Part shown: piece after piece, positions 8,538-16,632 of the stretch | How positions within the stretch are numbered: the stretch's first letter is position 1 | Layout of the letters: each line of letters starts with the position of its first letter | NCBI GenBank assembly: GCA_964629165.1 | Contig: CAZVQJ010000003.1 | Span: forward strand, 1-49,115 | DNA from: CAWVVV01 sp964629165 | GTDB lineage: Bacteria > Verrucomicrobiota > Verrucomicrobiia > Opitutales > Oceanipulchritudinaceae | DNA length: 49,115 nt | Reading direction: 5' to 3' | Notes under the pieces: generated by a model | What the model was told of the DNA's origin: nothing | What the model saw: only the letters and a program-made list of their open reading frames with translations | Database searches by the model: none | Position numbers and translations under genes: made by a program

Positions 8538-8728
8538 GAGGAGGGTTCATCAACACGTCAATGGGTATTTTCGGGAGAGCGAGAATTCCACATGATTACA
8601 GTCAAGCATCGGAGGAAGACGCGCCTGGAGGGCGGGTGCTTCCGCTCCGGCAGGGGGCTCAGGAAGGTCGGGGTGGAAGGAGACGGCCGGATTCCTCCGG
8701 GGGTGGTCCTGAACGGGAGCCTATCTGA

Positions 8729-8932
8729 TCAGCTCTTGCTGCTGGAGAGGCGGCGTTTTCTGACTTCGGTCTGCCAGATCGGTTTGGCGAGAGAGCTGAG
8801 TTGGGCCGGGTTGATCGTCATCAACTGTTTGTCGGTCATTGCGGCGAACTCCGCGGTGAGCATCTCGGCCGTGATCGGCGTTGCCCGCAGCCATGCGGTG
8901 AGCCCGTAAAGCCAGTGGAGAATTTTCTTCAT
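8729..8932 (-). CDS. Small hypothetical protein (67 aa)
   Basis: I do not recognise this gene. From the ATG at 8932 it encodes MKKILHWLYGLTAWLRATP followed by an amphipathic stretch with the acidic motif AEMLTAEFAAMTDKQL and a basic, serine-rich tail. The N-terminus has aromatic and hydrophobic residues flanked by lysines, which could associate with the membrane. There is no Shine-Dalgarno sequence. It sits upstream of the GH43 gene on the same strand with a 224-bp gap. The composition is protein-like, but without comparison it could be spurious. Confidence 0.4.
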   Translation of the reverse strand: MKKILHWLYGLTAWLRATPITAEMLTAEFAAMTDKQLMTINPAQLSSLAKPIWQTEVRKRRLSSSKS

Positions 8933-9256
8933 GAACGTGATTGCAAAGAGGTGGGGCCGCCGTGGGCGGCGCTTGGGTGGAGGGCGCGTGCGGGTGATGG
9001 CAGGAGTCGCGCAGGGGCCACTATCGGGAAGTGGGCGTGCGGCGAGAGTGCGGGCGACCCTGACCATGTATCCACCGCACCAGACGAATCTGCGGCAGGA
9101 GGGATATACGCGTCCTGCCGGTGGGAGTGCTCCGTTCCATCGAAAAAGGCCCTCCGGGGACTCAGATGGTCCCTGCGAAGGGTCTCCATGGGCTCGCGGT
9201 GGAAAACGAAGCGGTGGAGACGGCACCCCGTTGTGCGGGTGTGAGCGGATCCGGAA
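8933..9256. other. Intergenic region without a supported gene
   Basis: These 324 GC-rich bases lie between two small minus-strand unknown genes. Frames are open on both strands, but their translations are rich in Arg, Pro and Gly as expected of GC-rich noncoding DNA. I see no hairpin terminator or RNA gene. Confidence 0.4.
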
Positions 9257-9694
9257 TTATCCGGCGGGGGGAGCGGTGCCGAGATGTCCGCTGTCGCTCA
9301 ACCATGTAAGCACAATTGGATCATCGAGACGGGCTGCCCCGTATTGCTGTATGGCTACACCGATCGGTTTGCGGGCCGACTCTTCGGCTTCCATTGTCCC
9401 GTGCAAAAGGCGGTGGATAATGAGAAACCTCTGTGCCGGCCGGACGGGCGGCGTATTTCCGGCAGCCAAGGGGACCACTTCAGCGCCCCTTTCGGCCATG
9501 GGCACCCACTCCGTGCCTTCCCCTTCGCCCACGGAGGGAATCTCGACAAGGTGTGGCTTCCCCACAGCCATCAGCCAGAGGGAAAGCAACAGCATGCAGC
9601 ATGGGAGGGTGGAGCGTATGCGACCGGAAATCGGACAGAGAAGAGGGAGAGTCAATCGGAAAGGTGGGGGGGCAGCAGTCTGTGGCGCGGGCAT
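9257..9694 (-). CDS. Hypothetical, possibly exported protein (145 aa)
   Basis: I do not recognise this gene. The start at 9694 has GAGGG seven bases upstream, one of the better ribosome sites in the window. The N-terminus is proline-rich, then MLLLSLWLMAVG gives a hydrophobic core like a signal peptide; an alternative start at that Met (9595) would give a cleaner secreted protein of 112 residues. The mature part (TEWVPMAERG, QRFLIIHRLLHGTMEAEE, LDDPIVLTWLSDSGH) looks globular rather than noncoding. It is divergent from the GH130 gene with an 84-bp gap. It may belong to the glycan block; no function is assigned. Confidence 0.45.
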   Translation of the reverse strand: MPAPQTAAPPPFRLTLPLLCPISGRIRSTLPCCMLLLSLWLMAVGKPHLVEIPSVGEGEGTEWVPMAERGAEVVPLAAGNTPPVRPAQRFLIIHRLLHGTMEAEESARKPIGVAIQQYGAARLDDPIVLTWLSDSGHLGTAPPAG

Positions 9695-9778
9695 CGAAGG
9701 GCCCTCGGATGCCCGTCGGTCAATTTGGTCTGTGAATTGTACGCGGCAGCCGCAAGCTGTCTGCCTACCTAACCTACC

Positions 9779-10969
9779 ATGAATCAAAACAAGCAAACAT
9801 TCAATGAACGCGTCGCCAAGGTGCGCGCAGCACATGAAGAATTTCTCGCCCGCCCCAACCCGGTGGACGGGGATTGGGACAACGGCGTCTTCGAACGCTT
9901 TGTGAACCCGGTCGTCTCGGCGCGGCATACGCCGTTGGAATGGCGTTATGACTTCGATCCGGAAACGAACCCGTTTTTCATGGAGCGGATGGGCGTGAAC
10001 GGAACCACCAATCCGGGCGCTTTCTACTGGAACAGCAAAGCGCATCTGGTGGTGCGCACGGAGGGGACGGATCGCAAGAGCTTCTTTGCGATCTGTGAGT
10101 CGGAGAGCGGGGTGGAGAACTTCCGGTTCTGGGACGAACCGGTTGTCATTCCCGAGCTCGCGGGAGAGACAAACCTCTACGACATGCGGGTCGTATTCCA
10201 CGAGGACGGCTGGATTTACGGTGTCTTCTGTGCGGAATCGAAGGACCCCAACGCCAAGCCCGGCGATCTCTCATCGGCCATTGCGCAGGCCGGGATCGCG
10301 CGCACGAAGGACTTCATAAACTGGGAGCGTTTGCCGAACCTGAAGACACCGGCCTCCCAGCAGCGCAATGTGGTTCTGCATCCGGAGTTCGTGCAGGGGC
10401 AATACGCCTTCTACACGCGACCGATGGACGGCTTCATTGATGTTGGTTCTGGTGGCGGCATCGGCTGGACGCTCTGCAAGGATATTACCGAAGGCACGAC
10501 CGGACCGGAGAAGATCATCCTCGGACGCCACTACCACGGGATCATGGAATCCAAAAACGGAGACGGTCCATGCCCGATCAAAACGGACGAAGGTTGGCTC
10601 CATATGGCCCATGGCGTGCGCAATTGTGCGTCGGGCCTGCGCTACGTGCTCTACATGTTCCTGTGTGATCTCGACGACCCCTCCAAGGTGATCGCAGAGC
10701 CGGGCGGCCATTTTCTCGCGCCCTACAAGAACGAAGGCCTCGGCGATGTGATGGACGTCACCTTTTGCAACGGCTGGGTGGAGAAACCCGACGGGACCGT
10801 GCTCGTCTACTATGGAGCTTCCGACACCTGGTGTTATGTTGTCCGCACGAGCGTGGAAAAACTCGTCGACTGGTGCCTCAATACGCCTGAGGACGGATTG
10901 ACAACGCATCGTGTCGTGCAGCAGCGGCTGGAGTTGATTCGGAAAAACAGGCGGATCCTCGGCCACTAG
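9779..10969 (+). CDS. GH130 4-O-beta-D-mannosyl-D-glucose phosphorylase-like enzyme
   Basis: This 396-residue cytoplasmic protein lacks a signal peptide. It closely follows the GH130_1 mannosylglucose phosphorylases (Bacteroides-type MGP) along its length: RPNP-, ETNPFFMERMGVNGTTNPGA, DRKSFFAICES, NLYDMRVVFHEDGWIYG, IARTKDFINWERLP, SQQRNVVLHPEF, TRPMDGFIDVGSGGGIGW, HGVRNCASGLRYVLYMFL and YYGASDT. MGP releases mannose-1-phosphate and glucose from mannosyl-glucose, the last step of intracellular beta-mannan breakdown. Usual partners (mannobiose epimerase, GH26 mannanase) are not in the window. The leader CCTAACCTACC before the start contains no Shine-Dalgarno site. Confidence 0.9.
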   Translation: MNQNKQTFNERVAKVRAAHEEFLARPNPVDGDWDNGVFERFVNPVVSARHTPLEWRYDFDPETNPFFMERMGVNGTTNPGAFYWNSKAHLVVRTEGTDRKSFFAICESESGVENFRFWDEPVVIPELAGETNLYDMRVVFHEDGWIYGVFCAESKDPNAKPGDLSSAIAQAGIARTKDFINWERLPNLKTPASQQRNVVLHPEFVQGQYAFYTRPMDGFIDVGSGGGIGWTLCKDITEGTTGPEKIILGRHYHGIMESKNGDGPCPIKTDEGWLHMAHGVRNCASGLRYVLYMFLCDLDDPSKVIAEPGGHFLAPYKNEGLGDVMDVTFCNGWVEKPDGTVLVYYGASDTWCYVVRTSVEKLVDWCLNTPEDGLTTHRVVQQRLELIRKNRRILGH

Positions 10970-10982
10970 GCGGGAATCAATT

Positions 10983-11019
10983 GCGTGCCCGGGCGGCGTG
11001 CCCGGCGGCGTGCCCGGCG
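10983..11019. repeat. Three tandem 12-13 bp GC-rich repeats
   Basis: GCGTGCCCGGCG occurs twice head-to-tail (10996-11007 and 11008-11019), preceded by a copy with one extra G (10983-10995). They begin 14 bp after the stop of the GH130 gene. Function unknown; probably a small slippage-type repeat. Confidence 0.8.
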
Positions 11020-11159
11020 GTCGTTGCCCTCCTGTGATTCGGGCGGGGCAGGGGACCCCGCATCGCCGTCCGGGGTAACCGGAACCCGTCGCCAATCGGA
11101 TTTCCGCCCAAGGCTATTAGGCGAGGTATTGGGGGAGAACATACGGGGTTATAACGGCG

Positions 11160-11213
11160 ACGTATTATTAGTAATACATTGCTATAAGTGTCTCTAAAAG
11201 TAGAAACACTTAT
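11160..11213 (+). promoter_or_regulatory. nifJ promoter region with two palindromes
   Basis: An AT-rich island stands out from GC-rich surroundings. It holds a perfect inverted repeat GTATTA-TTAG-TAATAC (11162-11177) and a second one with 13-bp arms, one mismatch and a 4-nt AAAG loop (11184-11196 with 11201-11213). An extended -10-like TGCTATAAG (11180-11188) overlaps the left arm of the second repeat, which ends 24 bp before the nifJ ATG. This layout suits operator binding at -35 and -10, or a leader hairpin. Neither repeat matches the FNR or Rex consensus. Confidence 0.55.
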
Positions 11214-11237
11214 CACCCCGCCACCAATTTTCCTCCC

Positions 11238-14200
11238 ATGAAAGATCCTTCCCAGATACTCCTCGACGGCAACGAAGCGACAGCCCGGGTGGCTTATCGC
11301 CTGAGCGAGACGATTGCGATCTATCCGATCACGCCCTCGTCCGCGATGGCTGAATCGGCGGATGAGTGGGCCGCCGCGGACCAGCCGAATCTCTTTGGGA
11401 CGGTGCCGACGGTAACGGAAATGCAGAGCGAAGCGGGGGCGGCCGGGGCGGTGCACGGCATGCTCCAGGGCGGGACGATGACGACCACGTTCACCGCTTC
11501 GCAGGGGCTTCTCCTGATGATCCCCAACATGTACAAGATTGCGGGCGAACTGTTGCCGTTCTGCATGCATGTCACGGCGCGCGCCCTTGCGACACACGCT
11601 CTTTCGATTTTCGGGGATCATTCGGACGTCATGGCGTGCCGTCAGACCGGTTTCGCGATGCTTGTTTCGAACAGCGTGCAGGAGGCGCAGGATATGGCCG
11701 CGATCGGGCATCTGGCGACGCTCCGCACGCGCATCCCGTTCATGCATTTTTTCGACGGGTTCCGGACGTCACATGAAATCAATACCCTGCGGGTGATCAC
11801 CGATGACGAACTGCGTGCGCTCGTGGATTTCTCGGATATCGAAGCGTTTCGTTCCCGTGCGCTGACTCCTGACGCGCCATCCGTGCGCGGGACGGCGCAG
11901 AACCCGGACGTTTTCTTTCAGGCCCGCGAGGCGGCCAATGTCTTTTACGATGCGACGCCGGAAGCGGTCAAAGCGCTCCTTTCCCGGTTTGCCGAAGTGA
12001 CCGGTCGAAAGTATGAGCTGTTTGAATACGTTGGCGATCCGGAGGCGGAGGAGGTCATCGTGGCGATGGGATCGAGCTGCGAAACGATTGCCTCGACCGT
12101 TCGGCATTTGAATGCGGAGGGGAGAAAAGTCGGTCTTCTGAAGGTTCGTCTCTTCCGGCCATGGTCGATCGAGGATTTTGTGGCGGTTCTCCCGATCACC
12201 GCCCGTTCCATTGCGGTGCTCGACCGCACGAAGGAGCCGGGATCGGTGGGGGAACCTCTTTTTCAGGACGTTGTCACGGCCATCGAAGAGGCGCGCCAGA
12301 CGGGACTTTTGCCGGATGCCTTTGCGCCCGTCCTCGTCGGGGGTCGCTATGGTCTGGGTTCAAAGGAGTTCAACCCGGCGATGGTCAAAGCGGTATTCGA
12401 AGAGCTGCGGATGCCGCGTCCGAAGCGCCGCTTCACGGTCGGGATCGAGGACGACAAGACGGGTCTTTCGCTCACGGTGGAGGCCGACTTTGACCTCGAA
12501 TCCCCGGATGTATTTCGCGCGGTCTTCTACGGCCTTGGGTCGGACGGGACGGTGGGAGCGAACAAGAACACGATCAAGATCATCGGAGAGGAAACGGAAG
12601 CCTTTGCCCAGGCCTACTTCGTCTATGACTCGAAAAAGTCGGGCACGATGACGACCTCGCACCTGCGGTTTGGACCGGCGCCGATCGAAGCGCCTTATCT
12701 GGTGAAAAACGCCCGCTTTGTCGGGGTGCATCAGTTCAATTTTCTGGAGCGTTACGAGTTGCTGGAGTTGGCGGCGGAGGGCGCGGTGGTGCTTCTCAAC
12801 AGCACGTCGCCCGCAGACCACGTGTGGGACCAGCTTCCCCGCAATGTGCAGGAAACGGTCATCGCGAAGGGTCTCGAACTCTACGTCATCGATGCCTATG
12901 GAGTGGCCCGGACGCTCGGGCTCGGAGCGCGCATCAACACGATCATGCAGACCTGCTTCTTCGCCATCTCCGGGGTCCTGCCGCAAGAGGAGGCCATCGC
13001 CCAGATCAAGAAGGCGATCGAGAAGACCTACGGCAAGAAGGGGCGTGCGATTGTCGAAAGCAACTTCGCGGCGGTGGATGCGGCGGTGGAGCACCTCCAC
13101 CGCGTTGAGCATCCGGCCGTGTTGACGGCGCCGTTGCCGATTGAGGCGGGGGAGGCCGATGAGCCGGACTTTGTCCGTCGGGTCACGCGGGTGATGCTTC
13201 GCAACGAGGGGGACCGCCTGCCGGTCAGTGCGTTTCCCGTCGACGGTGTCTGGCCGAGCGGGACCACCCGATACGAAAAGCGGAACATCGCGCAGCTCAT
13301 CCCGCAATGGGACAGTGAACTCTGCATTCAGTGCAACAAATGCGCGTTTGTTTGTCCGCACGCGGCGATCCGGGCGAAGTTTTACCCGACTGATTCGCTC
13401 GAAGCTGCCCCTCCTTCATTCCAGTCGATGCTCTTCAAGACGAAGGGATCGGTCGGGCAGAGCTTCACGATTCAGGTGGCCCCCGAAGACTGCACGGGAT
13501 GCACGATGTGCGTCGAAGTGTGCCCGGGCAAGGATCGGAAGGATCCCACACGCACCGCCTTGAAGATGGTGGCTCAGGAACCGCTGCGGGAACAGGAACG
13601 GGATAACTTTGATTTTTTCCTGACGTTGCCGATCCCCGACCGCACAAGACTGGGCTCGACGGTCAAGGAAAGCCAGTTCCGCGAGCCCCTCTTCGAGTTC
13701 AGCGGAGCCTGTGCGGGGTGCGGCGAGACGCCTTATATCAAGTTGCTCACGCAGCTCTTTGGGGACCGTCTTCTGATTGCAAACGCGACGGGGTGTTCAT
13801 CTATTTTTGGCGGTAACCTGCCGACAACGCCCTACACGACCAACGCGGATGGCCGGGGTCCGGCTTGGGCCAATTCCCTCTTTGAAGACAACGCCGAGTT
13901 CGGTCTGGGCTTGCGGCTCGCCACCGACCAGCGCGCGGCGACTGCCCGCAGGCTGCTGACGGAACTGCTCCCGCAGATGGTATCGGGACTTGGAGAAGCC
14001 ATTCTCGGCGCCGACCAGACGACCGACAACGGTATTCTCATCCAGCGCGAGCGGATTCATTCGCTGCGTCAATGGCTGGCGACGGTCGATTCTCCGACGG
14101 CGCGGGAACTCGAGCAGCTCGCCGACTGTCTTGTGGAGAAATCCGTCTGGATTGTCGGTGGAGATGGCTGGGCCTACGACATCGGTTATGGCGGTCTCGA

Positions 14201-14780
14201 CCATGTCCTCGCGAGCGGCGCCAACGTAAACGTGCTCGTCCTCGATACCGGGACCTATTCCAACACGGGTGGCCAGAGTTCGAAAGCGACTCCGATGGGT
14301 GCGGTCGCAAAGTTTGCGGCGGCGGGCAAGGCACTGCCAAAGAAGGACCTGGGCATGCAGGCCATGATGTATGGGCATGTCTATGTCGCCCAGGTCGCTC
14401 TTGGCGCGAAGGATTCGCAGACCGTTGCGGCGATAGCCGAAGCCGCGAGCTATGAAGGACCTTCCCTCGTCATCGCCTACGCCCATTGCATCTCCCATGG
14501 CTTCGATATGGGGAGCGGGTTGGCCCACCAGAAGGCGGCGGTCGATGCCGGGATGCATCCGCTCTACCGGTTCGATCCGCGCAAACAAGAGAACGGCGAG
14601 GCCCTTCTGCGCCTCGATTCCAAGAAGCCGAGCCTCTCCCTTGCGGAGTTCATGGCGAACGAAGGCCGCTTTCAGATGCTCAAGCGCCGTGACCCGGATC
14701 GTGCGGCCGCGCTTTGTACGGCCTCCGAGGAACAGCTCCATCGGCATTATGACTTGCTTCAGGAGCTCGCGAAGAGCTGA
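11238..14780 (+). CDS. nifJ: Pyruvate:ferredoxin (flavodoxin) oxidoreductase
   Basis: At 1180 residues this is the full single-chain form that converts pyruvate and CoA to acetyl-CoA, CO2 and reduced ferredoxin. Domains in order: pyruvate-binding domain with IYPITPSSAMAESADEW near the N-terminus and GGTMTTTFTASQGLLLM; the gamma-type domain around residues 410-620; a 2x[4Fe-4S] domain with CIQCNKCAFVCP from Cys696 and CTGCTMCVEVCP from Cys752; and the thiamine diphosphate domain with GACAGCGETPY, GDGWAYDIGYGG and DTGTYSNTGGQSSK. No residue of the core motifs is missing. It stands alone as a transcription unit behind paired palindromes. It implies anaerobic or fermentative capacity. Confidence 0.97.
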   Translation: MKDPSQILLDGNEATARVAYRLSETIAIYPITPSSAMAESADEWAAADQPNLFGTVPTVTEMQSEAGAAGAVHGMLQGGTMTTTFTASQGLLLMIPNMYKIAGELLPFCMHVTARALATHALSIFGDHSDVMACRQTGFAMLVSNSVQEAQDMAAIGHLATLRTRIPFMHFFDGFRTSHEINTLRVITDDELRALVDFSDIEAFRSRALTPDAPSVRGTAQNPDVFFQAREAANVFYDATPEAVKALLSRFAEVTGRKYELFEYVGDPEAEEVIVAMGSSCETIASTVRHLNAEGRKVGLLKVRLFRPWSIEDFVAVLPITARSIAVLDRTKEPGSVGEPLFQDVVTAIEEARQTGLLPDAFAPVLVGGRYGLGSKEFNPAMVKAVFEELRMPRPKRRFTVGIEDDKTGLSLTVEADFDLESPDVFRAVFYGLGSDGTVGANKNTIKIIGEETEAFAQAYFVYDSKKSGTMTTSHLRFGPAPIEAPYLVKNARFVGVHQFNFLERYELLELAAEGAVVLLNSTSPADHVWDQLPRNVQETVIAKGLELYVIDAYGVARTLGLGARINTIMQTCFFAISGVLPQEEAIAQIKKAIEKTYGKKGRAIVESNFAAVDAAVEHLHRVEHPAVLTAPLPIEAGEADEPDFVRRVTRVMLRNEGDRLPVSAFPVDGVWPSGTTRYEKRNIAQLIPQWDSELCIQCNKCAFVCPHAAIRAKFYPTDSLEAAPPSFQSMLFKTKGSVGQSFTIQVAPEDCTGCTMCVEVCPGKDRKDPTRTALKMVAQEPLREQERDNFDFFLTLPIPDRTRLGSTVKESQFREPLFEFSGACAGCGETPYIKLLTQLFGDRLLIANATGCSSIFGGNLPTTPYTTNADGRGPAWANSLFEDNAEFGLGLRLATDQRAATARRLLTELLPQMVSGLGEAILGADQTTDNGILIQRERIHSLRQWLATVDSPTARELEQLADCLVEKSVWIVGGDGWAYDIGYGGLDHVLASGANVNVLVLDTGTYSNTGGQSSKATPMGAVAKFAAAGKALPKKDLGMQAMMYGHVYVAQVALGAKDSQTVAAIAEAASYEGPSLVIAYAHCISHGFDMGSGLAHQKAAVDAGMHPLYRFDPRKQENGEALLRLDSKKPSLSLAEFMANEGRFQMLKRRDPDRAAALCTASEEQLHRHYDLLQELAKS

Positions 14781-14832
14781 CAGGTACCGTGTTGTCTGAC
14801 CTCGCCTACGGGGGGAAGGGGACTCCCTGGGA

Positions 14833-16368
14833 TTACGCCCGCCTCCGTTGCCGTCGAGGAGGCATCGGGAGCGAGGCGTCACGGGCAGGCATCGGCGGGT
14901 AGAGAGGTGGCTCAAAGCCATCGACAAGGTCGGCGATGCGCACGGGTTGCCCGGTCTCGATGCAGCGGTTGGCGGCGATACCGATGAGGATGGAAGCCGC
15001 GCCGCCGCGATGATCGGAGGCACGGAGCCACTTGTCCTCGGGCGGATTTGGTAGGAAAAGGTCGTCGAGAAGAAGCTTGTCTCCACCACCGTGGCTGCCT
15101 TCGCCGGACCATGGCTCGAGGTCCCGGGGTTCCCCGCGCAGGGGGATCAGTCGTGTCCTTGTGCCGCCGGATTGAATCCCGCCCTGCACGGTGTCGGTCC
15201 CGCTGACATAGACTTGCTCGGCGATCGAGTGCTCAATGCGCCCCTGCGTGCCATTGAAGGCGATCTGGTAACCTTCCCATGCGTTGAATGCATTGAGCGA
15301 ATAGGAAAGGGTCGTGCCGGTGTCATAGTCCACGATCACATTCATGGTATCCTCGATGTTGATACGCGGATTCCAGACGCACTGGTCGCGGTGGTAACCG
15401 TCATGCTTTTCCTGATCGAGGTAGAGCGCCTTGAGGCCCGGATTGTCGGCAAGTGAAAAGAAGAATCCGCAGGCGTCCGCCTCCGGGCAGGTGTGGCAGC
15501 GTTCGTGGTGGCTCCGGAGCCCGAACCGTCGGGCCATCTCGGGCGTATAGAATTCACGTTTTCCGTTGGCCATGACCCGCACCGGAACGGCGCTCAGCCA
15601 CCAGTTGACAAGGTCGAAGTGGTGCGTCGCCTTGTGGAGCATGAGCCCGCCGGAAAACTCTTTCTGCCCGTGCCAGCGGCGGAAATAGTCGGCGCCGTGA
15701 TGGGTGTTGAGCAACCAGTTGAAATCGACCGAGAGGACATCGCCGATCGCTCCCTGCATGAGGAGGTCCTTGACCTGGGTGCGCGGCGGTGAATAGCGGT
15801 AGTTAAAGGTTACGCGCACATGCCTCCCGGTCCGACGCTGGGCGTCGAGGATGCGTTGGCATTTCGCGGCGGTCGTTGTCATCGGTTTCTCCGTGATGAC
15901 ATCACACCCCGCCTCCAGGCCCCGCACGATGTAGTCGTCATGCGCTGAATCCATCGTCGTGACGATCACCACGTCGGCCCCATTCTCGCGGAGCATCTGC
16001 TCAAAGCCTTCCGGCCCATAGGTCGGTAACGTCAGGCCGTACTTCTCCCGCGTCTGTCGCACCGAAAGGGCGAGCCGCCCGGGGTTGCTGTCACAGAGCC
16101 CGACGACCTCGGCGTGTTCCGTATACTGATCGAGAATGGCGTCGCGGAACATCGTGTGGCGAATGCCGGTCCCGACGATCGCATATCGACGCTTGCCGGA
16201 TGCCGAGGTGGCTGGAGCAGAGGCCGCGGCTGCGGCCGCAGGCCCTGCGTCGGTCGCGCGGGCGAGGGGAACCGCCAGAGCGCCGAGACTGGCAGCGGAG
16301 AAATTTTTGAGAAAGGAGCGCCGGTTGTGGGGTGACGCGGGATCAGGAATAGAAGCGGGGGGTATCAT
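14833..16368 (-). CDS. Tat-exported Gfo/Idh/MocA-family oxidoreductase
   Basis: From the ATG at 16368 the 511-residue protein begins with a twin-arginine signal (HNRRSFLKNFSAASLGALA) and a long alanine-rich linker, so it is probably folded with its cofactor in the cytoplasm and exported. The NAD(P)-binding Rossmann domain follows (YAIVGTGIRHTMFRDAIL, VVGLCDSNPGR), with the family's EKPM motif in CDVITEKPMTTT, then the C-terminal substrate domain (FSGGLMLHKATHHFDLVNWW). Four cysteines cluster at CHTCPEADAC and in CVWNP. Such enzymes act on sugars and sugar acids; the substrate is unknown. Its 3' end converges on nifJ, leaving 52 bp. Confidence 0.88.
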   Translation of the reverse strand: MIPPASIPDPASPHNRRSFLKNFSAASLGALAVPLARATDAGPAAAAAASAPATSASGKRRYAIVGTGIRHTMFRDAILDQYTEHAEVVGLCDSNPGRLALSVRQTREKYGLTLPTYGPEGFEQMLRENGADVVIVTTMDSAHDDYIVRGLEAGCDVITEKPMTTTAAKCQRILDAQRRTGRHVRVTFNYRYSPPRTQVKDLLMQGAIGDVLSVDFNWLLNTHHGADYFRRWHGQKEFSGGLMLHKATHHFDLVNWWLSAVPVRVMANGKREFYTPEMARRFGLRSHHERCHTCPEADACGFFFSLADNPGLKALYLDQEKHDGYHRDQCVWNPRINIEDTMNVIVDYDTGTTLSYSLNAFNAWEGYQIAFNGTQGRIEHSIAEQVYVSGTDTVQGGIQSGGTRTRLIPLRGEPRDLEPWSGEGSHGGGDKLLLDDLFLPNPPEDKWLRASDHRGGAASILIGIAANRCIETGQPVRIADLVDGFEPPLYPPMPARDASLPMPPRRQRRRA

Positions 16369-16632
16369 ACGTGCCCGAATCGTGGGTGTGCGGAAGGTCG
16401 TCCGCAAGCCTCGTTCGCCGTTTCCCGGCCTGCGGGTGCCTGCGGGACAGGTCGCCGCGCAGGGTCTCCCCGTCATGCGATCACCGGCTCCGCGTGCTCA
16501 AGCGAAGAGGGCGTGAGGATGCCGCGGAGAAATCGGAACGGGTTTTCGGTCCTGGATTCCCCTACTGACTGCGGTTGATGATCCCCGCAGGCTGCGTCCG
16601 GCGATGGCGCGCATGAAACGCTTTGCGCGCGA

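Noticed and set aside
8931..9782. Long plus-strand open frame across the gap between GH43 and GH130
   Set aside because: The translation is Arg-, Gly- and Pro-rich with no domain, and it is antisense to more protein-like minus-strand frames.
10983..11019. Tandem GC-rich repeats as a CRISPR array
   Set aside because: Units are only 12-13 bp and directly adjacent, with no spacers and no cas genes.
11184..11213. Reading the long nifJ palindrome as a terminator for the GH130 gene
   Set aside because: The stem is AT-rich and no T-run follows; it lies about 215 bp from the GH130 stop and 24 bp before nifJ.
13797..15089. Minus-strand frame over the end of nifJ and the oxidoreductase gene
   Set aside because: It overlaps two well-supported genes and reads as noncoding, with clusters of Arg and Ser.
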